A stretch of 64,000 nt of DNA from Streptomyces sp. A 4/2. GTDB lineage: Bacteria > Actinomycetota > Actinomycetes > Streptomycetales > Streptomycetaceae. The stretch covers positions 29,269-93,268 of the forward strand of contig NZ_CALNVW010000024.1 of the NCBI RefSeq assembly GCF_940670765.1. The letters run 5' to 3'. Of the stretch, positions 32,691-41,330 are shown one piece after another. The notes under the pieces are model-generated. The model was not told where the DNA came from. It worked only from the letters and a program-made list of their open reading frames with translations, and searched no databases. The stretch's first letter is position 1. Each line of letters opens with the position of its first letter. A program made the position numbers and the translations under genes.

Positions 32691-34118
32691 CTACCGGCAG
32701 ACCACCTGGTCGCCGGTGACCGCGCCGAACTGGCCGGCGGCCGGTTCCTCCGGCCGCACCGGTGTCACCGACGTGAAGTCCGATCCGAGCGTCACCTTCA
32801 GCGTCGGGCCGAGCCCGTTCACCTTCCGCAGCTCGGCGCCCGGCAGGGCCGCCGCCACGGACTGCACCGAGCGGTTCCAGCGTGGGTCGTACTCGATGTA
32901 GGTGTGCTTGACGTTCTGCGGGGCCGCCCGGCCCGGGGCGGTGACCGCGACCGACGACAGGAAGCCGCTGGCGTGCAGGCCCTTGTCGGCGCGGGCGGCC
33001 AGACCGGTGGTGGCGGTCCCGTTGGCCACCTGGACCCGGATCTGGTTCGGTTCCACATCGACCTGTTTGGTCTTCGCCGTCGCCGACCGGTGCTGGGCGA
33101 TCGGCTTGTCGTCGCGGAGCGCCCGGAAAAGCTTCCCAGCCTTCCGGGCGTCCCACTTCACGGTCGAGCCAATGCCCCTGACCAGGTAGTTCATCTGCCC
33201 GATGGGCACGGACGTGAACTCCGACGACGACGGGGAGAAGCCGCGCATCGCCTGGCCGAGGCTGAGCATCTGGTCGGCGTCGAAGCCCTTGTCCGCGCGG
33301 ACCGAGTCGAAGACCGTGGACGTCACCTCGCGGAACCTGACCGGGTTCAGCAGCACCCCGCTGCTGGTGGCCTTCTCGATCAGGGATGCCATGAAGCGCT
33401 GCTGGCGCTGCATCCGGCTGATGTCGGACGCCCCGTCGACGTGCCGGGAGCGCACGTACTGGAGCGCCTCGCCCCCGTCGAGCCTGCTCGTCCCCACCGG
33501 CAGGTCGAGGCCGCTGTACGAGTCCTTCAGCGGGCGGACCGTGCAGACGTCGACCCCGCCGAGCACGTCCACCGTCTTCATGAAGCTGGTGAAGTCGACC
33601 TCCAGGTAGTGGTCGACCTTCACCCCGGTCATCTGCTCCACGGTCCGTACGGTGAGTCCGGGGCCACCCTCCGCGTAGGCCGCGTTGAGCTTGATCGGGT
33701 GGGCGTCGCGCTTCCGGCCGTCCGCCTCGGTGCGGGCGGGAACCATCGCGTAACTGTCCCGTGGCAGGCTCACCACACTCACCCGTGAGCGGTCCGCCGA
33801 GACGTGGACCATCATCAGCGTGTCGGTGCAGTGACAGGGCGCCCCGCCCAGGTGGTACTTCTTCTTCTCCTCCGGCGTGATCTTGTCCCGGCCGTCCGTG
33901 CCGACCAGCAGCACATTCATGCCCCGGCCCGCGGCGGGACGATTCTTCATGTCCTTGAAGGGATCGATCCTGCCGATGCCGTCCAGCTCGCTGAGGAGCG
34001 CGTGGCCGATTCCTCCGGCGCCGAGGACCAGCACGGAGAGGGTGGTGGTCAGCCGCATGCCCCAGCGGGGACGCTTCGGCGGCGGCCTGCGGCGGCGGGG
34101 CGGGGGCACGGGGGACAC
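32691..34118 (-). CDS. LCP family glycopolymer ligase 2 with LytR_C domain
   Basis: A 475-aa protein: basic Pro/Arg-rich N-terminus, TM at about 22-45, LCP domain (MNVLLVGTDGRDK, CTDTLMMVHVSADRSRVSVV, SLPRDSYAMVP, LNAAYAEGGPGLTVRTVEQ, VGGVDV, ALQYVRSRHVDG) and a C-terminal LytR_C domain (IRVQVANGTATTGLAARADK). The GTG at 34118 is chosen because GAGG lies 7 nt upstream; the frame is open to 35162 and an ATG near 34181 is possible. Divergent from the family-2 glycosyltransferase. Confidence 0.9.
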   Translation of the reverse strand: MSPVPPPRRRRPPPKRPRWGMRLTTTLSVLVLGAGGIGHALLSELDGIGRIDPFKDMKNRPAAGRGMNVLLVGTDGRDKITPEEKKKYHLGGAPCHCTDTLMMVHVSADRSRVSVVSLPRDSYAMVPARTEADGRKRDAHPIKLNAAYAEGGPGLTVRTVEQMTGVKVDHYLEVDFTSFMKTVDVLGGVDVCTVRPLKDSYSGLDLPVGTSRLDGGEALQYVRSRHVDGASDISRMQRQQRFMASLIEKATSSGVLLNPVRFREVTSTVFDSVRADKGFDADQMLSLGQAMRGFSPSSSEFTSVPIGQMNYLVRGIGSTVKWDARKAGKLFRALRDDKPIAQHRSATAKTKQVDVEPNQIRVQVANGTATTGLAARADKGLHASGFLSSVAVTAPGRAAPQNVKHTYIEYDPRWNRSVQSVAAALPGAELRKVNGLGPTLKVTLGSDFTSVTPVRPEEPAAGQFGAVTGDQVVCR

Positions 34119-34241
34119 GGAACACCTCAGAGGGGGACGGGCGGGGAAGCGGCCACCGTATGCCTTTGTGATCAGCATTCCGGGTATGCCGCCCCGGGCG
34201 CCGCTCCGGGTGTCCCCCGTTCGCGGTAACGTGGCCCGTCT

Positions 34242-35255
34242 ATGAACGCCACGCCCGCTGTTTCTGTGATCATGCCGGTCCTCAACGAGGAACGGCATCT
34301 GCGCAACTCGGTCCGCCACATCCTGGAGCAGGAGTACGACGGCGAGATGGAGGTGGTGATCGCCATCGGCCCGTCGTCGGACCGTACCGAGGAGATCGCC
34401 GCCGAGCTGGTACGGGAGGACCCGCGGGTCCACACCGTCGCCAACCCCACCGGCCGTACCCCCGCGGCACTCAACGCCGCGATCAAGGCCTCCCGGCACC
34501 CCGTCGTGGTGCGGGTCGACGGCCACGGCATGCTCTCGCCGAACTACATCGCCACCGCGGTCCGCCTCCTGGAGGAGACCGGCGCGATGAACGTCGGCGG
34601 CATCATGCACGCCGAGGGCGAGAACGCCTGGGAGGACGCGGTCGCCGCCGCGATGACCTCCAAGATCGGCGTCGGCAACGCGGCGTTCCACACCGGCGGC
34701 AAGGCGGCCCCCGCGGAGACCGTCTACCTGGGGGTCTTCCGGCGCGAGGCGCTGGAGCAACAGGGCGGGTACAACGAGGAGTTCATCCGCGCCCAGGACT
34801 GGGAGCTGAACTTCCGGATCCGCGACGCGGGCGGCCTGATCTGGTTCTCGCCCGAACTGCGCGTCCAGTACCGGCCGCGCCCCTCGGTCCGGGCGCTCGC
34901 CAAGCAGTACAAGGACTACGGCCGCTGGCGGCATGTCGTCGCCCGCTACCACGAGGGTTCGATCAACCTCCGCTACCTCGCGCCGCCGACCGCGGTCTGC
35001 GCGATCGCGGCGGGCATCGTGGTCGGCGCCGCCGTCACCCCGTGGGCGTTCCTCGTACCCGCGGCCTACGCCGCGGCCATCGTGGCGGGCTCGGTGCCGG
35101 CCGGCAAGGGCCTGTCGCTCAAGGCGCGGGCGCAGATCCCCGTCGCGCTGGCGACGATGCACATGTGCTGGGGCTTCGGCTTCCTGACCAGCCCCCGCTC
35201 GCTGGCCCGGAAGGTCATCGCCAGCCGCCGCCCGACGGTCCGCGCCGCGGCCTGA
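34242..35255 (+). CDS. Family 2 glycosyltransferase with C-terminal membrane segment
   Basis: A 337-aa enzyme. GT-A fold: VSVIMPVLNEERHLRNSVRHIL at the N-terminus, the metal-binding region VVVRVDGHGMLSP (D-x-H-type DXD equivalent), and the acceptor-site motif EEFIRAQDWELNFRIRDAGG. The C-terminus holds two hydrophobic stretches about 245-285 (AVCAIAAGIVVGAAVTPWAF, LVPAAYAAAIVAGS). Resembles sugar transferases of succinoglycan/exopolysaccharide pathways. The only wall-glycan transferase inside the five-gene LCP block, so it may build a polymer that one of them attaches. Confidence 0.9.
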   Translation: MNATPAVSVIMPVLNEERHLRNSVRHILEQEYDGEMEVVIAIGPSSDRTEEIAAELVREDPRVHTVANPTGRTPAALNAAIKASRHPVVVRVDGHGMLSPNYIATAVRLLEETGAMNVGGIMHAEGENAWEDAVAAAMTSKIGVGNAAFHTGGKAAPAETVYLGVFRREALEQQGGYNEEFIRAQDWELNFRIRDAGGLIWFSPELRVQYRPRPSVRALAKQYKDYGRWRHVVARYHEGSINLRYLAPPTAVCAIAAGIVVGAAVTPWAFLVPAAYAAAIVAGSVPAGKGLSLKARAQIPVALATMHMCWGFGFLTSPRSLARKVIASRRPTVRAAA

Positions 35256-35324
35256 CCCGGTCCCGTACGCACCTCCGCCCCCGATGGCCTGAGCCGTCGG
35301 GGGCGGAGTGCGTTCCGGGCCGCG

Positions 35325-36974
35325 CTACCAGGTGTACGCGGGGTCGACGTGCATGCACGCCGACTCGTCGTCACCCTGGAGCGCCTCCGCCGATTCCGGC
35401 GTCTTGCCGTCGTCCGCCTGGGACTTGGGGTAGGTCGTCCCCGTACGCCAGTCGCTGCCCACGATCACCGTGACTCCGGTGACGTCGGTGGACTTCTTCA
35501 CGGAGTGCAGCGGCACTCCCATCGCCTTCGCCACCGCCTGGGCGTCGCCCTCCAGGTCGGCGCTGGGGAAGAGCACGGTGGTCTTCGCCTGCGGATCCAA
35601 CTGCTGGGAAGCAGTGGCCCGGGTGAAGCCCTGCCCGGTGAGCAGCGCGGTGATCTCTCCGGCGCGGCCCTTCGTGGGCAGCCCGCCGTCCCCTGCCGTG
35701 CCGTTCTGCACGGTGATGCCGATCTCCGCCTTGGGAGCCGCCGGATCGTCGGAGACCTTCTCGGCGGGCTTCTTCCTCTTGGAGGCCTTGCCGTCCAGCG
35801 GGATGTCGTCACGGACCATCGAGAACAGCTTGTCCGCGTCGCCCGCCTTGGGGTCGACCTTCTCCTCGAAACCGGGCCGTACGGAGTTGACGTTCGGCAT
35901 CGTGGTCATGGTGATCCGCGAGGTCGGGACCTTCTTGAGCTCCCCGGCCAGGTCGTACAGCTTCAGGCCCGTGTCGATCGCGTCGTCCACGGTGAGTGCG
36001 TTGGTCGCCGCCTCGGCGAGGTCCATCAGCTTGCCGGGATTGGTGAGCTTGGTGCCCTTGCGCAGCTGGCGGACCATCGAGTTCATGTACATGTGCTGGG
36101 CCTTGGTCCGTACGACATCGGTGTCCGGCCAGAACCCGTAGCGCGTACGCAGCCACTGGAGCGCCTGCTGCCCCTTGACCGGGGTGGTGCCCTTCCTCAC
36201 CTTCAGCCCGGAGCCGTGGCCGTCGTGGGTGTGCGAGTAGACGTTGGCGTCCACGCAGACCGGGACACCGCCGATCGCGTCGGCCATCGAGACCACACCC
36301 GAGAAGTCGATCTTCATGAAGTGGTCGATGTGGATGCCGGTGAGGGACTCCCAGGTGGCGACGGTGCAGCCGGGACCGCCGCGCCCCAGCGACTCGTTGG
36401 CCAGCGTCCAGCCCGTCGCCGGGTATTCCTTGCCGTCCTTGGCCGTGCACTTGGGGATCTTCAGCACGGTGTCGCGCGGCAGGCTCACCACCGACATGTT
36501 GCTGCGGTCCGCCGAGACGTGCAGCAGCATCTGCACATCGGCCAGCGGCGGGGCGCCGAAGGTGTTCTTGGCGCCGCCGAGCTTCTGGTTCTCCTTGGAG
36601 TCCCGCGCGTCGGAGCCGATCAACAGGATGTTCAACGGGGTCTGGCCCGCCGCGTTGGCCTTCGTCTTCGGGGCCTGGTGGTCGCCGAGGTTGAGCGCGT
36701 CCTTCTTCAGATTGCCGTTCAGGTGGCGGTAGTAGAGATAACCGGCGCCGGCGGTGCCGATGATCACCAGGGAGACGGCAGCCGCCACCCAGCGGAGTAT
36801 TCGGCGTTTCCCACGCCGCCCGCGTCCGCGCGGTCCGCCCTGTCTGCGGCGTCCGCCACCCTCGCCGCCAGGACCCGGGCCGGCAGCCCCCGGCTCGTAA
36901 AGACTGTCGTCCCAGCCGAGTTGACGGGCGCGTGAGTTCCGCGTCCCCTCGCCCCGCACGCTGCTCTGTCCCAC
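35325..36974 (-). CDS. LCP family glycopolymer ligase 3 with LytR_C domain
   Basis: A 549-aa protein with a roughly 55-residue cytosolic Gly/Arg-rich tail, TM at about 62-84 (AAAVSLVIIGTAGAGYLYY), LCP domain with NILLIGSDARDSK, VQMLLHVSADRSNMSVV, SLPRDTVL, WESLTGIHIDHFMKIDFSGV, ALQWLRTRYGF, and a LytR_C domain (IGITVQNGTAGDGGLPTKGR). Contains an inserted cysteine-bearing loop (IPKCTAKDGKEYPATGW ... GPGCTVATW), as in ligases 4 and 5. GTG start. Confidence 0.93.
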   Translation of the reverse strand: MGQSSVRGEGTRNSRARQLGWDDSLYEPGAAGPGPGGEGGGRRRQGGPRGRGRRGKRRILRWVAAAVSLVIIGTAGAGYLYYRHLNGNLKKDALNLGDHQAPKTKANAAGQTPLNILLIGSDARDSKENQKLGGAKNTFGAPPLADVQMLLHVSADRSNMSVVSLPRDTVLKIPKCTAKDGKEYPATGWTLANESLGRGGPGCTVATWESLTGIHIDHFMKIDFSGVVSMADAIGGVPVCVDANVYSHTHDGHGSGLKVRKGTTPVKGQQALQWLRTRYGFWPDTDVVRTKAQHMYMNSMVRQLRKGTKLTNPGKLMDLAEAATNALTVDDAIDTGLKLYDLAGELKKVPTSRITMTTMPNVNSVRPGFEEKVDPKAGDADKLFSMVRDDIPLDGKASKRKKPAEKVSDDPAAPKAEIGITVQNGTAGDGGLPTKGRAGEITALLTGQGFTRATASQQLDPQAKTTVLFPSADLEGDAQAVAKAMGVPLHSVKKSTDVTGVTVIVGSDWRTGTTYPKSQADDGKTPESAEALQGDDESACMHVDPAYTW

Positions 36975-37021
36975 CAGGTCCCCCTGCTATTCACGTGTCC
37001 GTACGCCCCGGAGAACTGGCG

Positions 37022-38806
37022 TCACTTGGGACACACGGTCTTGTCTGCTTCCACGCGCTGGATGTCTTCCGGCGCCTTTGCCGGAGCGGCTATCGGTGTC
37101 CCCGCGGCCTTGAAGTCGGCTCCCAGGACGAGAGTCATCGGGGTGAGGCCGACGGAGTCCGTCGTGCCGGGCTTCAGCGCCGATGCGGGCAGGCCCATGA
37201 GGTCCGCGAGCTTGCGGGCCTGGTCTGCCTGGTTCGGCGCGTACGTGAGGGTGGTCTTGGCCAGATCGGGCTTGTGGTTGCCGCCGTTCTCCGACTTCAG
37301 TACGCCCTCGGTGTTCTGCAGCCAGGTCAGCGTGGTCTGTGCGGAGCCCGAGACGGCGCCGCCGTTGAGGACCTTGACCCGGACGTCGGACGCCTGGGCC
37401 CGGGGGCCCTTGAGGAGTGCGGCCTGCTTGCTCTCGGCCGCCTTCGCCTTCTTCTTCACCTCGGTGAGCGAGACGTCCTCGCGCATCATCGAGAACACCG
37501 GGTCGGCCTTGGCGCTGTTCAGCACCACGGTGACGGGGACCCTCTCCGCCGGGTTGTCGAGGACCGGCAGCGTCGTGAAGGTGACGTTCTTCGGATTGAC
37601 CTTCTTCAGGTCCATCGCGAGGTCCTTGAGCTTGTCGATGCTGCCGATCGCGCTGTCGACCGTGAGCGCCTTGGTCGCCGCGTCCGCCAGGGTGTACAGC
37701 TTGGTGGGGCTGGTGAGGATGTCGCCCGAGGTCATCTTGCGGATCAGCGAGGCGAGGAACTGCTGCTGCACCTGGATACGGTCCAGGTCGCCGTGGTTGC
37801 CGAAGCTGTGCCGGGTGCGGACGAAGGCCAGTGCCTGCTCGCCCTCCACCGTGCTCTTGCCCTTGGGGAGCTTGAGGTGCGATTCCTTGTCGTCGATGTC
37901 CCTGCCGACGCAGACCTCGACCCCGCCCACCGCGGTGCTGAGCGTCTTGATGGCGTTGAAGTCGGCCATCATGAAGTGGTCGACGTTCAGACCGGTGAGT
38001 TCCTTGACCGTCTTCATGGTGCAGCCGGGGTCGCGGCCGTCCTGGCCGAGGCTGGTGTTGAAGCGGACGTGCGGCGTCCCCGGGATGACCTTCGTCGAGC
38101 CGTCCGGCTGCTTGGTCTCGCAGTCCGGGATGTCGGTGATCAGGTCGCGGGGGATGGAGAGCGCGGTGGCGTTCGTCCGGTCCTTGGAGACGTGGAACAG
38201 GATGTTGGTGTCGGCGTGGCCGACGCTGCCCTTGTCGCCGTAGCCCTCGTTGCCCTTGCCGGTGCGCTTGTCCGTACCGATCAGCAATATGTTGACGGCC
38301 CTGTCCTTGGTGGAGCCGGTCGAACCGCCCACCACGTCAACGGTGTTGAGGTTGCCCTGGAAGTGCTCGTAGAGGGCGTACCCGCCGACGGACACACCGA
38401 CGAGGACGAAGGCCACCACGCCGCCCGTCCACATCAGGGCCTTCTTCTTGCGCGCCTTCGGCTGCTTGCGCTTGCGGCGGCCCGCCGCGGACTGCTGCGG
38501 ACCGTCCGGCCCGTCGCCCCCCGCGCTTCCCGCCCGGCGGCTGCGCTGGGCCGGCACGTCCCGGCGCGGCGACTGTTGCGGCACCGACGGCTGCCGCGAC
38601 GAACGCCGGGAGCCCTGCGCGGGAGGCGAATCCCGGCGCCGGGTACGGCCGGAACCGGATTCGGATCCCCGCGGCGCATTTCCCCCTGATTGCGTTCCGG
38701 AGGGATTCAGTCGCAGTTCGTAATTGCCGGTGTCCGGGTTGAGTACCCATTGGTCCGCGGGGTCGATATCGTCATCGCCCGCCCGCCCACGGCTATGCGC
38801 GTCCAC
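37022..38806 (-). CDS. LCP family glycopolymer ligase 4 with LytR_C domain
   Basis: A 594-aa protein, the longest of the five. Long basic Ser/Arg/Gln-rich cytosolic N-terminus (about 125 residues) starting with the NPDTGNYELRLNPSG segment common to actinobacterial LCP proteins, TM at about 128-150, LCP domain (VNILLIGTDKRTGKGN, NILFHVSKDRTNATALSIPR, NTSLGQDGRDPGCTMKTVKE, ALAFVRTRHSFGN) and LytR_C domain (VRVKVLNGGAVSGSAQTTLT). Its stop is 48 nt beyond the start of ligase 3. Confidence 0.93.
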   Translation of the reverse strand: MDAHSRGRAGDDDIDPADQWVLNPDTGNYELRLNPSGTQSGGNAPRGSESGSGRTRRRDSPPAQGSRRSSRQPSVPQQSPRRDVPAQRSRRAGSAGGDGPDGPQQSAAGRRKRKQPKARKKKALMWTGGVVAFVLVGVSVGGYALYEHFQGNLNTVDVVGGSTGSTKDRAVNILLIGTDKRTGKGNEGYGDKGSVGHADTNILFHVSKDRTNATALSIPRDLITDIPDCETKQPDGSTKVIPGTPHVRFNTSLGQDGRDPGCTMKTVKELTGLNVDHFMMADFNAIKTLSTAVGGVEVCVGRDIDDKESHLKLPKGKSTVEGEQALAFVRTRHSFGNHGDLDRIQVQQQFLASLIRKMTSGDILTSPTKLYTLADAATKALTVDSAIGSIDKLKDLAMDLKKVNPKNVTFTTLPVLDNPAERVPVTVVLNSAKADPVFSMMREDVSLTEVKKKAKAAESKQAALLKGPRAQASDVRVKVLNGGAVSGSAQTTLTWLQNTEGVLKSENGGNHKPDLAKTTLTYAPNQADQARKLADLMGLPASALKPGTTDSVGLTPMTLVLGADFKAAGTPIAAPAKAPEDIQRVEADKTVCPK

Positions 38807-39026
38807 GGTTGCCTGCGTCCTCCGTCGGTGCCACGCGATGCGCCCTCCCCCCAGGCGCTCGGTCTTTCGATCCAGCAGTGCGCGGCCATCTGGCCGGATG
38901 CACCGGGTTGCGTCACACTATCTGCCCGGATCGCCGTCCAGCGACGTGCGTGACACATTCAGCACTTCTTACAACTGGGCATAACGCGCAATCCACATGC
39001 GCTGTGCATCCGGGTTTGAAAATTGT

Positions 39027-40259
39027 TTACCCGCACGCCCTGACAGAGGCGTTCGTACCCGCGAAAGTGGACTGCGGGGAAGGGGTGGCCGACCCCTTCC
39101 TGCCCGATTCCGACCCCGTCCGGGAACTGCTCGCGGGTTCGCCGCTGCTGCCGTGGGTCACCACGACCGGGGCGTCGTCGCGCAGCCGCTTGAAGAGGTT
39201 GTCCGCGTTCGGCTGGACGAGCTGGTCGCGGTTCCGGTCGGCGGCGTACGGCTCGCGCGGCACGGTCAGGAACTGGACCTTGTCGGTGGGGATGTCCCGC
39301 ATCCGCCGCGTCAGGTCGTACAGGTCCTTGAGGGTGTCCAGACCCGGGTCGGTGGTGACCGACTTGGTCGCCGCGTCGAGGACCGGGTAGAGCCGCGTCG
39401 GGTTCAGCAGGACGCCGTTGCTCTGCACCTTCTTCACCAGCGAACCGAGGAACTGCTGCTGGCGGTCCATGCGTTCGGTGTCGCTGCCGTTGCCGATGGA
39501 GTGCCGGGCGCGCACATATCCGAGCGCCTGCTCGCCGTTGAGCGTCTGACGGCCCGCGGGCAGCTTGAGATGGGCGTCCTTGTCGTCGACCGGCTTCTTG
39601 AGACAGACCTCGACACCGTCGACCGCGTTGACCATGCCCTTGAAGCCGTTGAAGTCGATGACCATGTAGTGGTCGATGCGGATGCCGGTCATCTTCTCGA
39701 CCGTACGGACGGTGCAGGCCGTGCCGCCGAACTCGAACGCCCAGTTGAACTGCACGAATTGCTTCTTCGTGCGGGTCTTGTCCGCCTTGATGCAGCTGGG
39801 CACGTCCGACATCAGGTCACGCGGGATGGAGACGGCCGTCGCACTCTTCTTGTCCGCCGAGAGGTGCAGCAGGATCGTGGTGTCGGAGCGCTGCGACCCC
39901 TCGTCCCTGCCGTACTTCTTGTTGTCGCCCGAGCGTGAGTCGGAGCCGATCAGCAGGATGTTCTCCGCGTTGGCCGCGACCGGGGCGGGGCGTTCCTTCT
40001 CGTACGTCCGCAGCTCGGCGGTGGCGGTGTTGTCGGTCTTGATGTTGTGGTCGAGCTTGTTGTAGAACCACCAGCCCACGCCCGCGGCGGCGAGCACCAC
40101 GAGCGAGACGCCGAGCGCGGTCCAGCGCAGCCAGTGCCGTGTGGGCCGGTCCGGCGGCGGGGGTGCGGTCGCAGCGGTCGCTCCCGGGTCCGAGTCCGGT
40201 GTGTCCGACTGGGGCTCGTCATCGGGCGTGCCAGCACTGTCCGTCACGTCTGCGTCCAT
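39027..40259 (-). CDS. LCP family glycopolymer ligase 5
   Basis: A 410-aa protein: acidic/Pro-rich cytosolic tail, TM at about 48-68 (ALGVSLVVLAAAGVGWWFY), LCP domain (NILLIGSDSRSGDNKKYG, DTTILLHLSADKKSATAVSI, PRDLMSDVPSC, ACTVRTVEKMTGIRIDHYMV, ALGYVRARHSIGNGSDTE). No LytR_C domain, which with ligase 1 divides the five into two types. The ATG is preceded by GAAGG. Encoded upstream of ligases 4 and 3 on the same strand. Confidence 0.93.
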   Translation of the reverse strand: MDADVTDSAGTPDDEPQSDTPDSDPGATAATAPPPPDRPTRHWLRWTALGVSLVVLAAAGVGWWFYNKLDHNIKTDNTATAELRTYEKERPAPVAANAENILLIGSDSRSGDNKKYGRDEGSQRSDTTILLHLSADKKSATAVSIPRDLMSDVPSCIKADKTRTKKQFVQFNWAFEFGGTACTVRTVEKMTGIRIDHYMVIDFNGFKGMVNAVDGVEVCLKKPVDDKDAHLKLPAGRQTLNGEQALGYVRARHSIGNGSDTERMDRQQQFLGSLVKKVQSNGVLLNPTRLYPVLDAATKSVTTDPGLDTLKDLYDLTRRMRDIPTDKVQFLTVPREPYAADRNRDQLVQPNADNLFKRLRDDAPVVVTHGSSGEPASSSRTGSESGRKGSATPSPQSTFAGTNASVRACG

Positions 40260-40465
40260 CCTTCACGGAGTCGGCGACGCGCTGGGCCGCCGATCGAACG
40301 GATAGACGACTGAACCGCGCGCTTGGTTGTGCTCTCTGCTGATCATGTACCGGAGACCGCGCGTGTTCCTGAGGACTCGGCCCGCGGTGGGCCGGACGGG
40401 TGGCCCGGACGGTCGGTCCGGACCCCCTGGACGGGCGGTCCCGGCTTCCGTACGGGCGGCCCGGA

Positions 40466-41221
40466 CTACTGCGGCACGGAGTGCGTGACCCGCTCGCTCT
40501 CGATCCGCTTCTCCAGCCCGCCGTCCGCCAACTGGTCCAGATTGCGGCAGAGGACCACCGACGCGCCGGCCGCGAGCGGGGCGTAGAGCCCGTCCGAGAG
40601 ACCGGCCCAGGTGTCGTAGCCGCGACCCGACAGGATCCGCGCGCCGGGGGCGAGCCCGACCCCGGCGGCATCGGCGAGGGACCGCTCCACCAGCCCGGCG
40701 CCCGTCAGCTCGGTCCCGCCGACCGCGAGCGCGGGTGCGTTCGCGTCCACCGGCGCGTACGGCTCGAAGCGGTCGCCCTGGCTGGGGACCTCCACGGCGT
40801 AGTCAGCGAAGCCGGCCGGGGGCTGCGGGAAGCGGCCACCGAGCGGACGCAGCGCCAGCGCGACGCGCTCGCCGCCGCAGGCACGCGCCTCCTCCAGGGT
40901 GTCCGGACCGCTGACGACCAGATCGGCCTTGCCGGGGTCACCGCCGACATCGGCGAGCACCCCCACCGACGAGCAGGCGAGCAGCCAGACCGCGGTCTGC
41001 CAGTGCGCGGGGAGCAGCAGCGCCAGCCGGTCGCCGGGCTCGGCGGACAGCTCGCCCTGGAGCAGATTCGCCGTCTTGGCCACCCAATTGGCGAAGGTCG
41101 CCACGGAAAGTTCGACGCGCTCGCCCGTCGCGTCGTCGTAGAACGTGACAAGAGGGCGGGCCGGTTCCCGGGCGAGTGCGGATCGCAGCAGGTCGGCGGG
41201 GGTGTGGTCGCTGGCAGTCAT
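40466..41221 (-). CDS. TIGR03089 family protein (AMP-ligase-like fragment)
   Basis: A 251-aa actinobacterial protein family resembling only the N-terminal part of acyl-CoA synthetases (PARPLVTFYDDATGERVELSVATFANW ... LPAHWQTAVWLLACSSVGVLAD). The AMP-binding P-loop and adenylation motifs are missing, so it is not an active ligase of the usual kind. Conserved in length in Streptomyces and mycobacteria next to envelope genes. Diverges from the amidase gene. Role unknown. Confidence 0.87.
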   Translation of the reverse strand: MTASDHTPADLLRSALAREPARPLVTFYDDATGERVELSVATFANWVAKTANLLQGELSAEPGDRLALLLPAHWQTAVWLLACSSVGVLADVGGDPGKADLVVSGPDTLEEARACGGERVALALRPLGGRFPQPPAGFADYAVEVPSQGDRFEPYAPVDANAPALAVGGTELTGAGLVERSLADAAGVGLAPGARILSGRGYDTWAGLSDGLYAPLAAGASVVLCRNLDQLADGGLEKRIESERVTHSVPQ

Positions 41222-41330
41222 CTGCGAAGGGTACGTGGCCGAGTGCGCCGGGGGCGGCTGTCGGCGCGGAGCCGATGACCCGGGTGACCCGACGCGCCGT
41301 CAATTCCCGGATGGACAGAGTTATCCAGCT

